Below are positions 27,156-35,021 of a stretch of 64,000 bases of DNA, piece by piece. Each line of letters opens with the position of its first letter. Positions within the stretch are counted from its first letter, which is position 1. The notes below the pieces were generated by a model. It had not been told where the DNA came from. It searched no databases and was given only the letters and a program-made list of their open reading frames with translations. This stretch comes from Succinatimonas hippei (GTDB lineage: Bacteria > Pseudomonadota > Gammaproteobacteria > Enterobacterales > Succinivibrionaceae), in contig SFGV01000003.1 of NCBI GenBank assembly GCA_004557545.1, forward strand, positions 1 to 64,000, in the 5' to 3' direction. The position numbers and the translations under genes were made by a program.

Positions 27156-28490
27156 ATGCGCCTCAAATTGATCGCTCTTGTAGCTGTCAGTGCTATGACT
27201 TCATTAAGCACTGCTCAGGCCTATGATCTTATGGACATCTACAAAGAAGCATTCATGCGGGATCCGGTAGTCCAGCAGTATAAAGCTCAGCGTGATCAGG
27301 CCTATGCCGCAATCGATGAAGCTACTGCGGCCCTTTTACCACAGATTGATGTCACCGGCAGTTATACCGGCTACCGTACATCTGATAACCCTCTGACTGG
27401 AGCCGACGCTAACCGCAGAAACGCTCAGGCGCAGGTTAGTCTCTCACAGCTTATCTGGCAGCATAGTTCATGGCTCAACAAGTCTATCGCCGAGAAACAG
27501 GCAACCCAGAGCGATCTCGCGTATAACGATGCCTTGCAAAAGCTGATCATCCGTGTCAGCACAGCCTACTTTGATGTTCTGAACGCCTCGGACGCGTTAA
27601 AGTACAGCAAAGCCAACAATGAGGCTCTGAAAAACCAGCTTGATCGGGCTGAGAAACAGTTCAATGTCGGACTCATCGCCGAAACAGACAAACTTGAGGC
27701 TCAGTCAGCATGCGATCTTTCAAACGCAGCAGTGATCGCGGCGGAGAATAACCTGACCAATTCATATGAGGAGATCCGCGCTCTGATTGGTCGTCCTCTT
27801 ACAGTAGATGAGCTTAGCGATCTAAATACACAGCGCTTCAGCACCCCGGGCGTAACACAGGGACTGAAAGAACTAATCCGCTATGCCGAAGGTAATAACC
27901 TTTCATTACAGAAAACGGCTGTAGCCAGAGATATCGCTAAGGACAACATTACTCTCGCGCAAAGCGGGCACGAGCCGGTTGTTTCTCTCAACGCCTCAGC
28001 AGGTACCGGATATACCGATTACAACACCCAGACTGCGACCCAGACTGATGGCAACGCCTGGACTCAAAGCCTTGGTTTAACCGTTTCTGTACCTATATTC
28101 CATGGCGGAGCGACTACGGCAAAAACCAGAGAAGCCGAGGCTGCGTATGTATCTGCCTCTCAGGCTCTGGAACAGGCTCACCGCAATCTGCTTTCAACCG
28201 TTACAAGTGATTTCAATAACGTCAACGCCGCTATAAGCTCCGTTCGCGCTTATAACCTGTCTGTAAAATCCGCTGACTCTGCCCTGAAAGCCACTCAGGC
28301 TGGATACGATGTAGGAACCAGAACAATGACGGATGTGCTTGACGCTACCCAGAAGCTTTATAGCGCTAAACAGCAGGCGGCTGACGCCCGCTACAAATAC
28401 ATTCTCTCCCGCTTAAGTCTCCGCTATGACGGTGGATCACTTAAGGTTCAGGATCTTGAGGATGTAAACGCTGGATTGAACAAGCGTTGA
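27156..28490 (+). CDS. tolC: TolC-type outer-membrane efflux channel
   Basis: Outer-membrane channel for type I secretion and tripartite drug efflux. A signal peptide (MRLKLIALVAVSAMTSL to AQA) is followed by YDLMDIYKEAFMRDPVVQQ and two OEP repeats with long coiled-coil helices; each repeat ends in a characteristic GTRTMTDVLDATQKLYSAK-type or NVGLIAETDKLEAQ turn. Its 444 mature-plus-signal residues are somewhat shorter than E. coli TolC because the C-terminal tail is missing. A TATAAT box lies at 27105-27110. No membrane-fusion or inner-membrane pump gene is adjacent, as in E. coli. Confidence 0.9.
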   Translation: MRLKLIALVAVSAMTSLSTAQAYDLMDIYKEAFMRDPVVQQYKAQRDQAYAAIDEATAALLPQIDVTGSYTGYRTSDNPLTGADANRRNAQAQVSLSQLIWQHSSWLNKSIAEKQATQSDLAYNDALQKLIIRVSTAYFDVLNASDALKYSKANNEALKNQLDRAEKQFNVGLIAETDKLEAQSACDLSNAAVIAAENNLTNSYEEIRALIGRPLTVDELSDLNTQRFSTPGVTQGLKELIRYAEGNNLSLQKTAVARDIAKDNITLAQSGHEPVVSLNASAGTGYTDYNTQTATQTDGNAWTQSLGLTVSVPIFHGGATTAKTREAEAAYVSASQALEQAHRNLLSTVTSDFNNVNAAISSVRAYNLSVKSADSALKATQAGYDVGTRTMTDVLDATQKLYSAKQQAADARYKYILSRLSLRYDGGSLKVQDLEDVNAGLNKR

Positions 28491-28524
28491 AAGCTAACCC
28501 GCAAAGTATGCTGATTTGAAATTT

Positions 28525-28556
28525 AACAGGGTAAGCGTCTACGCTTACCCTGTTTA
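28525..28556. terminator. Terminator between tolC and flgC
   Basis: AACAGGGTAAGCG and CGCTTACCCTGTT form a perfect 13-bp stem with a 4-base loop, followed by TTAT. It lies between convergent genes. Confidence 0.8.
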
Positions 28557-28604
28557 TATCCACCCCTTCCTTCAAATATCTTTTTTCCATGATACTTTCG
28601 AGTA

Positions 28605-29066
28605 TCAGCTGGTCTGCCCCATTCTTAATGTAGCCTGAAGCATGCTCTTGGCGTTGTTGGCTACCTGTACCGCGGTCTGATAGGCACGGCTTGCGCTTAT
28701 CATATCGGTCATTTCCTCAACCGGGTTAACGTTTGGTCTGTATATATAACCATCCTTGTCCGCAAGAGGATGATTAGGATTGTACTCACGAATGGACGGG
28801 GCATCGGATTCAACTATTCCGCGAAGGCTCACCCCTATGCCGTACGGCTCTCCGGTTACAGGGTCAGACGGCTCCCCCTGTTCTTTTGAGAATTCCATTG
28901 CCTCATCCATTGCCGCTGAGAACAAAGGACGACGGGCCTTGTATGTAGTCTCAACACTGGAACTTACCGCCTCAGCGTTGGCCAGATTGGAGGCGGTTGC
29001 GTTAAGACGTACTGATTCCGCATTCATCGCGGTTCCCGCGATATCAAGGATCCTGAAAACACTCAT
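28605..29066 (-). CDS. flgC: Flagellar basal-body rod protein FlgC
   Basis: Proximal rod component, 153 residues, normal size. The N-terminal rod motif (LDIAGTAMNAESVRLNATAS, then NLANAEA) and the C-terminal motif NPVEEMTDMISASRAYQTAV are present, with YRPNVNPVEEM typical of FlgC. It lies 16 bp after flgB. Confidence 0.95.
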   Translation of the reverse strand: MSVFRILDIAGTAMNAESVRLNATASNLANAEAVSSSVETTYKARRPLFSAAMDEAMEFSKEQGEPSDPVTGEPYGIGVSLRGIVESDAPSIREYNPNHPLADKDGYIYRPNVNPVEEMTDMISASRAYQTAVQVANNAKSMLQATLRMGQTS

Positions 29067-29082
29067 CTTGATCTCCTGCTAA

Positions 29083-29514
29083 TTATGAGTTGGACCGAAG
29101 CGCGCTCATAAGCTTTGAAATTCTGCCATTTAAAAACTGTAGTGAAGCCTGATACTCAAGAGTGTTCTGAACATATTTCATACGCTCCGAGTTAACCTCA
29201 ACTGAGTTTCCGTTTCCGGTATCGGCCTGATAGGGAAGACGATATTTCAATGTAAGCTCCGGCTCGTCCTGTATCATCGAGGTGTCCATATGCCTGCTGT
29301 CAGTTAACACCATATTCTCCTCAGGTGCTTTTTCAGGCTTGGTAAGCTGCATTTTTGACGCCTCTGACAGCGCGAGCCCAAAATCTAGATCACGCGCCTT
29401 GTATCCCGGAGTTTCAGCGTTTGCAAGGTTGCCAGCGAGAACCTCCGCGCGTTTGGTACGCACGTCCAGCGTGTACTGATGTACTCCGAAAACCTTATCA
29501 AAGGAAACTGCCAT
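29083..29514 (-). CDS. flgB: Flagellar basal-body rod protein FlgB
   Basis: Proximal rod protein with the motif RAEVLAGNLANAETPGYKARDLDF and C-terminal EYQASLQFLNGRISKL. The frame is open to 29586, but ATG at 29514 follows GGAGG and gives the usual start 12-15 residues before the rod helix (143 residues). flgB and flgC form a two-gene unit; flgD-I are elsewhere in the window, 24 kb away. Confidence 0.95.
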   Translation of the reverse strand: MAVSFDKVFGVHQYTLDVRTKRAEVLAGNLANAETPGYKARDLDFGLALSEASKMQLTKPEKAPEENMVLTDSRHMDTSMIQDEPELTLKYRLPYQADTGNGNSVEVNSERMKYVQNTLEYQASLQFLNGRISKLMSALRSNS

Positions 29515-29664
29515 TTCTACCTCCGCCGGCGTCAAATTTCTGCTAATCACCGGTATCTGTACAGGTTTTTGCAAGTAGCGTGCCATAGTTTAAACAAGCT
29601 TTTGTGGTACCATTTGCGCTGTCAGGTTCTCAGGCTGAATTCGCAAGGCTCCGTATTGACAGTT

Positions 29665-30285
29665 ATGGAAGAAAAAAAAGATCAAGATGACTTTTCAAGA
29701 CTCCTGTGCGAAGAAATTTCAGATCACGAACTAAGTTTTGAGAATGAAGCTGGTCCCGTTACAAAGATGACTCATGACACGGTTGAGCGTGAAAGCCGCC
29801 AGCTTGACGCCAGAACCGCGAAGATCCGCCAGGACGCCGCCTCAAAGATCCAGCAGCAGGAAGTAGAAGGGGCAGGCTCGGGTTTTGTACATATGGTCGA
29901 ACCCAATGAGATCCTGGAATTCCGCAAGCCAGGGGTACAGCCGTTTATTCTGCGCAAGCTTCGCGCTGGTGAATACGCTGAAGCCGATTATATCGATCTG
30001 CACGGAAGCACAATAGAAGAGGCTTACGACAAGGTCACCCGTTTCATCTCAAGATCCCATACCCGTGGCTTACGCTGCGTTCTTATAATCCATGGTAAGG
30101 GTGAACTTAGAAAACGCAAAGCCATCATCAAGAGTTATGTCGCGCACTGGCTTAGACAACTGCCTGATGTACTTGCGTTCCATTCAGCACCTGAATGGAA
30201 AGGTGGTACCGGCTCGGTGTTGGTTATTCTGCGTAAAAATGAAAAAGCCTCGGCTGAAAACCGTGAGTTTTTTGCCCGCCGCTGA
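29665..30285 (+). CDS. smrA: Smr-domain protein, SmrA (YdaL)-like
   Basis: About 206 residues. The C-terminal Smr domain shows DLHGSTIEEAYDKV and LIIHGKGE, the two motifs of Smr endonucleases and ribosome-collision nucleases. The preceding block ILEFRKPGVQPFILRKLRAGEY and the ending VAHWLRQLPDVLAFHSAPEW resemble E. coli SmrA, but the DLHG motif, lost in E. coli SmrA, is kept here. The frame opens at 29479 within flgB; ATG 29665 gives a sensible acidic N-terminus (MEEKKDQDDFSRLL). Function in E. coli is poorly known. Confidence 0.85.
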   Translation: MEEKKDQDDFSRLLCEEISDHELSFENEAGPVTKMTHDTVERESRQLDARTAKIRQDAASKIQQQEVEGAGSGFVHMVEPNEILEFRKPGVQPFILRKLRAGEYAEADYIDLHGSTIEEAYDKVTRFISRSHTRGLRCVLIIHGKGELRKRKAIIKSYVAHWLRQLPDVLAFHSAPEWKGGTGSVLVILRKNEKASAENREFFARR

Positions 30286-30367
30286 TAAGTTTTTTCATAC
30301 TTTAGAAGCATTGATTGTGACATAATATTGAAAACAGTAATGCAATACTTATAGAGTCTGAAAGATA

Positions 30368-31210
30368 ATGCAAAATATTTCATACGCCCAGTACGGCGGC
30401 GAACGCCCCCTTTTCGGAGAGCGCTCTCTTCATCTTGACCATGTGAGAATATTACCAGGTGAATCTGCTCTCAAAGAGACCTCCGACATCGAGGCCGTAA
30501 ACTGCGAGTTCAACGGTAAATACCCTTTCTGGCACACCCACGGTTTTAATATACGCGACTGCCTGTTCCGCGAGGGAGCCCGCGCCGCTTTGTGGTATTC
30601 GGATCATCTTGATATGCAGGATACCCTGATCCTCGCCCCCAAAATGTTCCGGGAGATGACGGATCTCAAACTCACCCGCGTACGGATCCCTCACGCCGGA
30701 GAGACCTTATGGGGATGCAGAAAGATCGAGCTTTCCGATGTAGAGGCTGCGGAGGCTGACTACATATTTATGGGATGTGAGGATATAAAGGTGGACAAAT
30801 TCCACCTCGACGGGAATTACTCCTTCCAGAAAACCCGTGACGTGCAGATCTCAAACAGCGTCTTAAACTCAAAGGACGCCTTCTGGGAGTCGGAGAACGT
30901 AACCGTGCGCGACAGCGTGCTCAATGGCGAGTACCTCGGCTGGCACTCAAAGAATCTCACTTTAATCAACTGTAAAATCAGTGGAACCCAGCCGCTTTGT
31001 TACGCTGAAAATTTAAAGCTTGTCAACTGCACCATGACCGAGGACGCCGATCTGGCCTTTGAATACAGTTCTGTCGACGCTCAGGTGCAAAGCTCCATTA
31101 CCTCAGTCAAAAATCCTCTGTCAGGACACATCCGCGCCAGGGGCTATGGCGAGATTATCATCGACAAGAACCTCAAGGGTCCTGGCAACTGCGTGATAGA
31201 CACCTTTTAA
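30368..31210 (+). CDS. DUF3737 right-handed beta-helix protein
   Basis: 280 residues of short repeats (for example DIEAVNCEFNGKYPFWHT, KNLTLINCKISG) typical of a right-handed parallel beta-helix, matching the DUF3737 family. Family function is unknown. Conserved aromatic pairs (PFWHTHG, LGWHSKN, AFWESEN) recur on successive coils. No signal peptide, so it is probably cytoplasmic. DUF3737 genes are often beside PatB/MalY-type aminotransferases, and the next gene here is one; an IS605-type remnant lies between them and begins right at the stop codon. Confidence 0.8.
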   Translation: MQNISYAQYGGERPLFGERSLHLDHVRILPGESALKETSDIEAVNCEFNGKYPFWHTHGFNIRDCLFREGARAALWYSDHLDMQDTLILAPKMFREMTDLKLTRVRIPHAGETLWGCRKIELSDVEAAEADYIFMGCEDIKVDKFHLDGNYSFQKTRDVQISNSVLNSKDAFWESENVTVRDSVLNGEYLGWHSKNLTLINCKISGTQPLCYAENLKLVNCTMTEDADLAFEYSSVDAQVQSSITSVKNPLSGHIRARGYGEIIIDKNLKGPGNCVIDTF

Positions 31211-31458
31211 CCTAAGCCGCCAGAAGTCCTCCACCTCTTAGGTGGGGAATGAAGGCGGGTATGGCGAATTTACGTAAGTAATCGAGCCATACAAGTGCTT
31301 GTGGTCTTATTTGGTAGTATAACAACATCAAATACCGTGGGTCGCACGGGAATTGACGCCTGTGGAGAGAGTGTAAGTCGCCGCAACCCTTCGGAGTATG
31401 CAGTGCTGTTCTCGTTGAAGCAGGAAGTTCCCTCCTCTATAGGCTGGGGTACGTTCAC
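31211..31458 (+). mobile_element. Miniature IS200/IS605-derived element with omega-RNA-like 3' end
   Basis: The left part holds an imperfect hairpin with inner arms CCACCT/AGGTGG (31231-31244) inside an outer GCCGCC/GGCGG stem, like an IS605 left end. The right part holds the last codons of a tnpB gene, then GAAGCAGGAAGTTCCCTCC, a second hairpin (CCTCCTCTATAGGCTGGGG) and TTCAC at 31454-31458, like an IS605-type right end. The five bases before the left boundary are TTTAA, the known target of IS605. The element has no transposase and about 248 bp, so it is non-autonomous. Boundaries are inferred. Confidence 0.65.
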
Positions 31459-31465
31459 ACGATGA
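31337..31465 (+). pseudogene. tnpB 3' remnant (C-terminal tail only)
   Basis: Translation from 31337 reads VGRTGIDACGE, then SVSRRNPSEYAVLF, SLKQEVPSS and ends GWGTFTR-stop at 31463-31465. The ACGE block and the KQE block near the end are the usual C-terminal landmarks of TnpB. The frame stays open back to 31253 without recognisable RuvC or zinc-finger parts. The TGA overlaps the ATG of the next gene (ATGA). Confidence 0.65.
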
Positions 31466-32631
31466 CTATGCAATTTGATTTTGACAGCGTTTATGATCGC
31501 CGCGGTAGCGGTTCGCTCAAATGGGATCTTCCAAAAGATGAAGGAGTGATCCCGCTATGGGTGGCCGACATGGATTTTAAGACCGCCCCCTGCGTGACAA
31601 AGGCGCTAAAAGACAGGGTTGAGCATGGAATATTCGGCTATGAGATGGTACCAGAGGCATGGTATGAAGCCATCGCGAGCTGGCTTTTGAAACGTTGCGA
31701 TCTCAGAATTGACAAGGACTGGCTGATCCCGGTTCCGGGCGCCGTTCCGGCGCTATCTGCAGCGCTCAAGGCCATTACATTGCCAGGCGATCAGGTGATC
31801 ACCTTTACGCCCGCGTACAACTGCTTCTTCTCCTCAATTCGCAACACTGGATGCGAATTGTCGCCCAGTCATCTTTTTTGGCGGAACGGAAGCTGGAAAA
31901 TAGATTTTAAGGATCTGAAAGAAAAAGCCTCGCAAGAGCGCGCCAGAGCGATCCTGCTGTGCAATCCCCACAATCCAACCGGAAGACTGTGGACTGGCGA
32001 TGAGCTTGAGCAGATCGCGTCTATTGCCTGTGACTATGATCTTTATGTGATCTCAGATGAGATCCACTCAGACATAAGACCACAAGGAAGCGCTTTTACT
32101 TCTTTAGCCACCATTGATGAGTCCTTCAGGCTCAAAAGCGTCATTCTGAACGCTCCGTCTAAGGCGTTTAATCTCGCCGGATGTCAGAACGCGTACATGC
32201 TTATAAAAGATCCTGACTTACGTGAAAGATGCGACAGAGCGGTAAACATCAATGAGGTGTGCGACGTAAACCCGTTCGGAGTCGCCGCAACTATAGCGGC
32301 CTACAATGAAGGCTCAGAATGGCTTGACGCGATGAACGCGTATATAAGGGAGAATCTCAATACCGCGTCCGGGATCATTAAAAAAGAACTTTCAAAAGCG
32401 GCGTTCTCTATTCCGGATGCAGGCTATCTCCTGTGGCTTGACCTTAAGGCCTATGGCAAATCCTCGGAAAAGCTTTTTGAGACCATGCTAAAACACAAGG
32501 TGATGTTAAACCGCGGAACTGACTACGGTCCTGCCGAAGACGGTTTTATGCGTCTTAATACCGCCTGCCCGCGCGCGCTACTTGAGGAAGGGCTATCGCG
32601 AGTTGTCGCCGCGGTAAAGGATCCTGACTAA
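31462..32631 (+). CDS. MalY/PatB-type aminotransferase (cystathionine beta-lyase-like)
   Basis: PLP-dependent fold-type I enzyme; relatives cleave cystathionine or cysteine C-S bonds. The family start FDFDSVYDRRGSGSLKWD, PLWVADMDF, CNPHNPTGRLW, the SDEIHSD block and the PLP lysine in APSKAFNLAG are present; substrate-binding Arg in GFMRLNTACP. At 389 residues it has full length. The ATG has only a poor ribosome site (GGGG, 12 bp away) because the IS605-type remnant ends three bases upstream; a second ATG is two codons later. Translation may now depend on coupling to the tnpB tail. Confidence 0.9.
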   Translation: MTMQFDFDSVYDRRGSGSLKWDLPKDEGVIPLWVADMDFKTAPCVTKALKDRVEHGIFGYEMVPEAWYEAIASWLLKRCDLRIDKDWLIPVPGAVPALSAALKAITLPGDQVITFTPAYNCFFSSIRNTGCELSPSHLFWRNGSWKIDFKDLKEKASQERARAILLCNPHNPTGRLWTGDELEQIASIACDYDLYVISDEIHSDIRPQGSAFTSLATIDESFRLKSVILNAPSKAFNLAGCQNAYMLIKDPDLRERCDRAVNINEVCDVNPFGVAATIAAYNEGSEWLDAMNAYIRENLNTASGIIKKELSKAAFSIPDAGYLLWLDLKAYGKSSEKLFETMLKHKVMLNRGTDYGPAEDGFMRLNTACPRALLEEGLSRVVAAVKDPD

Positions 32632-32637
32632 AAAAAA

Positions 32638-33174
32638 TTAAGTCGGGATCTTCTGCGTCTCATTCGGCTTAAGCATGGCGCGGCTCTGTTCAGTCTCAAG
32701 CGCCATGCCTGATCCATCATCCAGCTGTTTCAGAGAAACGTGTCTTGGGGGCTTTGAGTCTTTCACGATATCAAATTTCTCACGCTCAAGCGGGCTTAGT
32801 GATGAGTACACATCTGGAGACAGAGCTCTTTCCCTGTCGCAAAGCGGCTCAGATCTTACGCAAAGCATGAGATTTAAAGCATTCTGACCTTCACTCTCAA
32901 GCGCTTTTGAAAGTCCCTGAACGCGTTCAAAGTCGCTTTTATCAGCGTATTGAGGTGACTCTTTTGGAAGCTCAAAGCGCGCTCTCAGATCTTCTTTGTT
33001 AAATGGCTCTTTTATAGGATCCGAGAACTGCGGGGCATCGCACATGTCCGATGACAGCATTGAAAGCAGCAACGCGAACTGGGCGCGGTTGCCTGAGTTG
33101 ACAGCGCGGTTTAAGTCATCGCCAAGCTGCAGCTCGTCAACCAGCATCACATTGCGAAGCTTGCTCTCAAGCAC
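32638..33174 (-). CDS. Conserved hypothetical protein, possibly VC2046/SO_2500-like
   Basis: A soluble, acidic protein of about 178 residues with no signal peptide or membrane segment. The N-terminal part (VDELQLGDDLNRAVNSGNRA and QFALLLSMLSSDMCD) recalls a family known from Vibrio and Shewanella; I recognise it only tentatively. The frame opens with TTG 33189, but GTG 33174 sits 8 bp after GGGAG and is preferred. It converges with the aminotransferase gene (6 bp) and diverges from the next gene. Function unknown. Confidence 0.65.
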   Translation of the reverse strand: MLESKLRNVMLVDELQLGDDLNRAVNSGNRAQFALLLSMLSSDMCDAPQFSDPIKEPFNKEDLRARFELPKESPQYADKSDFERVQGLSKALESEGQNALNLMLCVRSEPLCDRERALSPDVYSSLSPLEREKFDIVKDSKPPRHVSLKQLDDGSGMALETEQSRAMLKPNETQKIPT

Positions 33175-33286
33175 AACGGTTTCTCCCAAAAGCGAAAAAG
33201 TACCTTATGTTTTCTTAACGGACGGAATTTAAAAAGCTTTAACCCTGACTCTTCCTGCTATGATCACAGAGCGTGGAGGATAGAGA

Positions 33287-33772
33287 ATGAGCACCAGTGC
33301 CAGCGTGATCATTAGAGAAGACGATCGTCTTCCAATTGTGCTGTACCGGCAGTTTGACGGCGGTATAGCCGAATACTCTGAGAAATTCTCAAGAGTTGCC
33401 GGGCTTGGTATGGATCTGTGCGCGTTTGTGTCACGCTGCTCGCAAAAAAAGATCTATCCAAGCGCTGAAACCGCGGCCAATGAGATCCTTTTGCTTACCG
33501 ATGGCCCCTGCAGGGTGACTGACTGTATACACGAGGATATCGAGATGCTCTACACCCTTGAGATTAAAGATGATGAGAAAACCTCCCTGCGCATGATCTC
33601 GCTCAACGGTTACAGTGTGGAACTTTGGAATTTTGCCCGTGATCCTAAAAACGCCATCTGGAAACCGCAGGCATGGCTTGGCGGGAACGTCCCGGCTTCT
33701 TTCTTCACCCACCGCTATTACATAAGGCAGATGGAACAGATCATAAAAAAAGCCCTTTCAGAGCGTCACTAA
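33287..33772 (+). CDS. Uncharacterised soluble protein
   Basis: 161 residues with no signal peptide or membrane segment. A strong GGAGG site precedes the ATG. The start VIIREDDRLPIVLYRQFDGG resembles a family of small proteins that begin with a Y-R/K-x-x-D-G motif, but I cannot name it. Aromatic-rich C-terminus (FFTHRYYIRQMEQI). Monocistronic, closed by a strong terminator. Confidence 0.7.
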   Translation: MSTSASVIIREDDRLPIVLYRQFDGGIAEYSEKFSRVAGLGMDLCAFVSRCSQKKIYPSAETAANEILLLTDGPCRVTDCIHEDIEMLYTLEIKDDEKTSLRMISLNGYSVELWNFARDPKNAIWKPQAWLGGNVPASFFTHRYYIRQMEQIIKKALSERH

Positions 33773-33790
33773 AATCAGCTCTCAAAAGAC

Positions 33791-33822
33791 TTAAAAGGCG
33801 GGAAGATCCCCGCCTTTTAAAT
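33791..33822. terminator. Bidirectional terminator
   Basis: TTAAAAGGCGGG and CCCGCCTTTTAA form a 12-bp stem with a 6-base loop, flanked by A and T tracts, between the convergent unknown gene and asd. Confidence 0.88.
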
Positions 33823-33835
33823 AATTAGCTCAGCT

Positions 33836-34948
33836 TTAGCGCGCTATCTGACGCAGCATGCAGCGTAAAGGCTCGGCGGCGCCCCACAGCAGCTGATCGC
33901 CTACGGTAAAGCCTGACAGATACTCATCACCAAAGCTCAGCTTGCGCAGTCTCCCGATAGGAACAAAAAGCGATCCTGAAACCTTGGCCGGAGTAAGCTC
34001 GCTTAAGGTGATCTCCTTGTGATTGGGGATAACCCTGACCCAGTCATTGCCTGACTTTATAGCCTGCTCAATGTCATCTAATGACATGTTCTTTTTAAGC
34101 TTGATGTTGAGCGCCTGACTGTGGCAACGCATCGAGCTTATGCGCACGCAGTTGCCGTCTATAGGAAGATGACCCGGCTCATAGCCTAAAATCTTGTTAG
34201 CCTCAGCCTGCCCCTTCCATTCCTCGCGGCTCTGGCCATTGGGGAATTCCTTGTCAATCCACGGAAGAACTGAGCCAGCGAGCGGAGCTCCGAAATTCTC
34301 GGTAGGGAATGAGTCTGAATTCATTTGCGCGCGCACCTTGCGCTCAATATCGAGAATTGAGCTTGCAGGATCGGCAAGCTCCTTTGAGACACAGTCATAA
34401 AGCGCGCCCATCTGCAAAAGAAGCTCACGCATATTCTTGGCGCCGGCTCCTGAGGCCGCCTGATAGGTCTGAGTTGAGATCCACTCAACCGCACCGGTTT
34501 TAATTAGTCCGGAAAGAGCTATAAGCAGCAGACTTACCGTGCAGTTACCGCCGATAAAAGACTTAAATCCGTCATTTAAAGCCTTGTCGATAACATCGCG
34601 GTTCACCGGATCGAGGATGATCTTGGCGTCATCCTCCATACGCAGAGTTGAGGCCGCGTCAATCCAGTACCCCTTCCAGCCGCTGTCACGCAGAGCCTTG
34701 TAAATCTTGGTGGTGTAATCTCCACCCTGTGTGGTTATTATCGCGTCCATGGCGCGCAGGGCCTCAAGATCATAGGCGTCCTGCAACGTGTCACCGGCTT
34801 CTCCGTCAACCACCGGAGCCTTCTGCCCGGCCTGAGAGGTTGAGAAGAAAGTGGTTCTGGCAAGTTTGAAATCATGCTCCTGCCGCATCCTGTCCATGAG
34901 CACCGAGCCGACCATTCCGCGCCAGCCAACCATACCGAGATTTAGCAT
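33836..34948 (-). CDS. asd: Aspartate-semialdehyde dehydrogenase
   Basis: NADPH-dependent enzyme of the lysine, threonine, methionine and diaminopimelate pathway. N-terminal Rossmann motif [13 protein letters not shown], active-site Cys in [10 protein letters not shown], and the substrate block [14 protein letters not shown] containing the catalytic histidine. 370 residues, of the long E. coli type. ATG 34948 follows GAGG; the frame extends only four codons further upstream. Confidence 0.96.
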   Translation of the reverse strand: MLNLGMVGWRGMVGSVLMDRMRQEHDFKLARTTFFSTSQAGQKAPVVDGEAGDTLQDAYDLEALRAMDAIITTQGGDYTTKIYKALRDSGWKGYWIDAASTLRMEDDAKIILDPVNRDVIDKALNDGFKSFIGGNCTVSLLLIALSGLIKTGAVEWISTQTYQAASGAGAKNMRELLLQMGALYDCVSKELADPASSILDIERKVRAQMNSDSFPTENFGAPLAGSVLPWIDKEFPNGQSREEWKGQAEANKILGYEPGHLPIDGNCVRISSMRCHSQALNIKLKKNMSLDDIEQAIKSGNDWVRVIPNHKEITLSELTPAKVSGSLFVPIGRLRKLSFGDEYLSGFTVGDQLLWGAAEPLRCMLRQIAR

Positions 34949-35021
34949 CTTGCACCTCAAAAGTGAAAAAAAGCCGGATCTCCCGTTTAAGGCGATCCGC
35001 GCGTTCGCTTATACCCGGTAG

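Noticed and set aside
31270..31473. Minus-strand ORF of 67 codons across the IS605-type remnant
   Set aside because: It is antisense to the tnpB tail and resembles no known protein; no ribosome site.
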